Assembly (NCBI GenBank): GCA_961205875.1 | Contig: OY540817.1 | Span: 16,341,001-16,405,000, forward strand | DNA length: 64,000 nucleotides | From: Sialis fuliginosa | Lineage: Eukaryota > Arthropoda > Insecta > Megaloptera > Sialidae | Direction of reading: 5' to 3' | In this document: piece by piece, positions 62,169-64,000 of the stretch | Layout: each line of letters opens with the position of its first letter | How positions within the stretch are numbered: position 1 is the first letter of the stretch | Made by a program: the position numbers and the translations under genes | Notes under the pieces: generated by a model | Databases searched by the model: none | What the model was told of the DNA's origin: nothing | What the model saw: the letters and a program-made list of their open reading frames with translations, nothing else

Positions 62169-62304
62169 GATTATCGAGCCGGTCTCCGTCCAATCTCGCT
62201 CCGATACAGCATAGTGCAAAGAATATTTTACTGGAGTGTGATCGAACCTGGCATGGATTCAACCAAGACTGGCCCGTGACTGGCTCGTGACTGGCTCGAT
62301 AATC
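62169..62304. repeat. short inverted-repeat element, 136 bp
   Basis: Ends GATTATCGAGCCGGTC and, inverted, GATTATCGAGCCAGTC. The right half has a short tandem 'gtgactggctc'. It is probably a small MITE. Target duplication unclear. Confidence 0.6.
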
Positions 62305-64000
62305 GACACTTAAATTATAAAAATATTATAGTAAAATCGCATATTATTATAAGTTATAAAATTCTTAAATCATTTTTGGATTTTAAGTGTCTACTCGTAT
62401 TATAACTTCTAAAAATTCAAACATATTTCCGAATAATTAAAGTATGCTTCTAGATCTCCAGTAAACATAAGATCAAAGTTAAATAAATAACAAATTCATT
62501 AATAAAAGATTAACATAAATAATTTTAACCAAGTGAAAAATTAAAATATGATCAAAGAATCAGCAAGAGAGTTAAAATCTCAACGCTAGAAATCGAAACG
62601 AGCACGTATAAAATGAATTAGCAAACTTTATAATTGCCATTTTATGATGTACGAAGAAGTAAATGAGAAACTCTTTAAGAGATAAGTTCTGTGTGAAGGT
62701 AATTGAGTTGCGAGTGAAGGATACCTACTCTTTTTACTCCGCCACAGTGGATAATGCAGGACACTGGTTTACCAACAGGGTTCTATACGTTATCACATTT
62801 CAAAAATTATTAATTAAAAAATTTAATTAATCAATTTCTATTTATTTAGTTTTAAATTGAAATTGTTAAAAAACTAAAAATAAACAAAAATAAACAGGTG
62901 CGTATTAAGAAAAATTTCGGATTAATATTTTTTAATATCTCTATATATAAAAATGAATGTTCGTTTGTATGAGGCTTATAGGCTTAAATTTTATTGGTTG
63001 TAGTTTTCTGCCCCTAAAAATTATATGCTCATCATAATAATGATACTGTTGGCAACGCTGATCATGGCACACTATATACAAACTCAGCTGGCGACTGATC
63101 AATAAAAAAATCGCCTAGCAGTGAGGAAGAGTTATTCGCTATAGTAGGAAAAAGAGAGTAGGAATATAACCCCGTATGCATAGTCAATTATATTGTATTA
63201 TTAACCATGTAACAATCGTGTTAGAAAATAAAAATAAAGTATCGAATCATATATGTGGTTTTAGTGTTATTTCTGATACACTTTTCTGTTAAGAATGCAT
63301 GGCACGTATGTATAGTCCTAAATAAAATCAATAGTTATTTTGAGGAAATTTTTTTATAAATAAGTAACTAATATTATTCAAAATTTTGCAGATGAAAAAA
63401 ATGAAATAATTTATTTATACTTCGTTAAAAAACATTGCAAGTCAACTCTACGTTTTTAAATAATTAAAATAAATTGGATCTGTATTTTTTTGATTATAAA
63501 ATTAAATCTTTTAAATTCGTTTGTACGAAATTTTTTTACAATAATTACAGAACATAAAATACTGTCCCGTTCTTGTACAAACATTTTGATCCTCTAGTAC
63601 GTGTGTGGATTAAATCATACCTAAATACTTTTATATAACTTTATTCATGTCACTTTATATATAATGACAACGTGAACACAATATAAATAGATATCTCTGG
63701 GAAAAATATAATTTGTTTCATGCGTTCGACGTTTTTCTGACATATTTTTGATATTTGTATATCTGAGTTTTTTTCCAAATCGTATTCAGATCACTTTCAG
63801 ATATTGACCATTCAGATATATTGAACACTCCAAGGCTAAACCAAGAACATTTTTTATAAGCATAGAAATACCATGCAACTAGAAGGGTAGCTACGAGAGA
63901 ATATGAATAATAAGGACCATTCCGTCAGTTTACGTACAACGATTTTAACCATTCAAGAAAAGTATATCAAAAACAAAACAAGTGGAATAATGTGGTATAT
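62305..64000. other. no gene recognised
   Basis: AT-rich. 'tatatataaaaatgaatgtt' near 62943 begins a stretch to about 63130 that resembles widespread insect repeats. No coding signal. Confidence 0.45.

Overview
This window is AT-rich, gene-poor nuclear DNA from an insect. Spliced genes have GT-AG introns, the intergenic regions are long, and small DNA-transposon derivatives are very common. Dispersed phrases such as 'agggttccgta/tacggaaccc' and 'ctagctgacccggc' remind me of lepidopteran genomes, so a moth or butterfly is my best guess. The order cannot be proved from the sequence alone.

Two protein-coding genes are well supported, both on the + strand. The first (11506-18036) is the 3' part of a pipe-type (uronyl/heparan sulfate) 2-O-sulfotransferase gene. 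Six exons join in frame across five introns, from the membrane anchor to the stop codon. The start codon and 5' exon(s) were not found and lie further upstream. The second (45072-46984) is a complete two-exon gene for a secreted 443-residue protein of unknown function. It has a signal peptide, four QRYVLVP-type repeats, a Thr/Glu-rich linker and a conserved-looking tail. A TATA box precedes it and a poly(A) signal follows it.

The rest is mostly repeat-derived. Layout: 1-11.5 kb is upstream of, or 5' intron of, pipe, and holds a piggyBac-type MITE, hAT-type MITEs, a TA-flanked MITE and an AGATCT-rich foldback. 11.5-18 kb is pipe, with a 1.08 kb hAT-like foldback element in one intron. 18-45 kb is intergenic, with two adjacent hAT MITEs, a second foldback copy, more TA-MITEs, a TTA-flanked MITE, a four-copy dispersed repeat family and several short GC/CpG-rich patches that may be promoters or unrecognised first exons. 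45-47 kb is the secreted-protein gene. 47-64 kb is intergenic, with more TA-MITEs, a mariner transposase remnant, another hAT remnant, a tRNA-like SINE remnant and tandem duplications.

The two genes have no visible functional link. The most informative structures are the mobile elements whose ends and target-site duplications can be read directly: six copies of one TA-flanked MITE family, five hAT-type elements with 7/8 or 8/8 target duplications, and an element nested inside an older repeat that has a second copy elsewhere in the window. I found no convincing functional tRNA, rRNA or CRISPR array.
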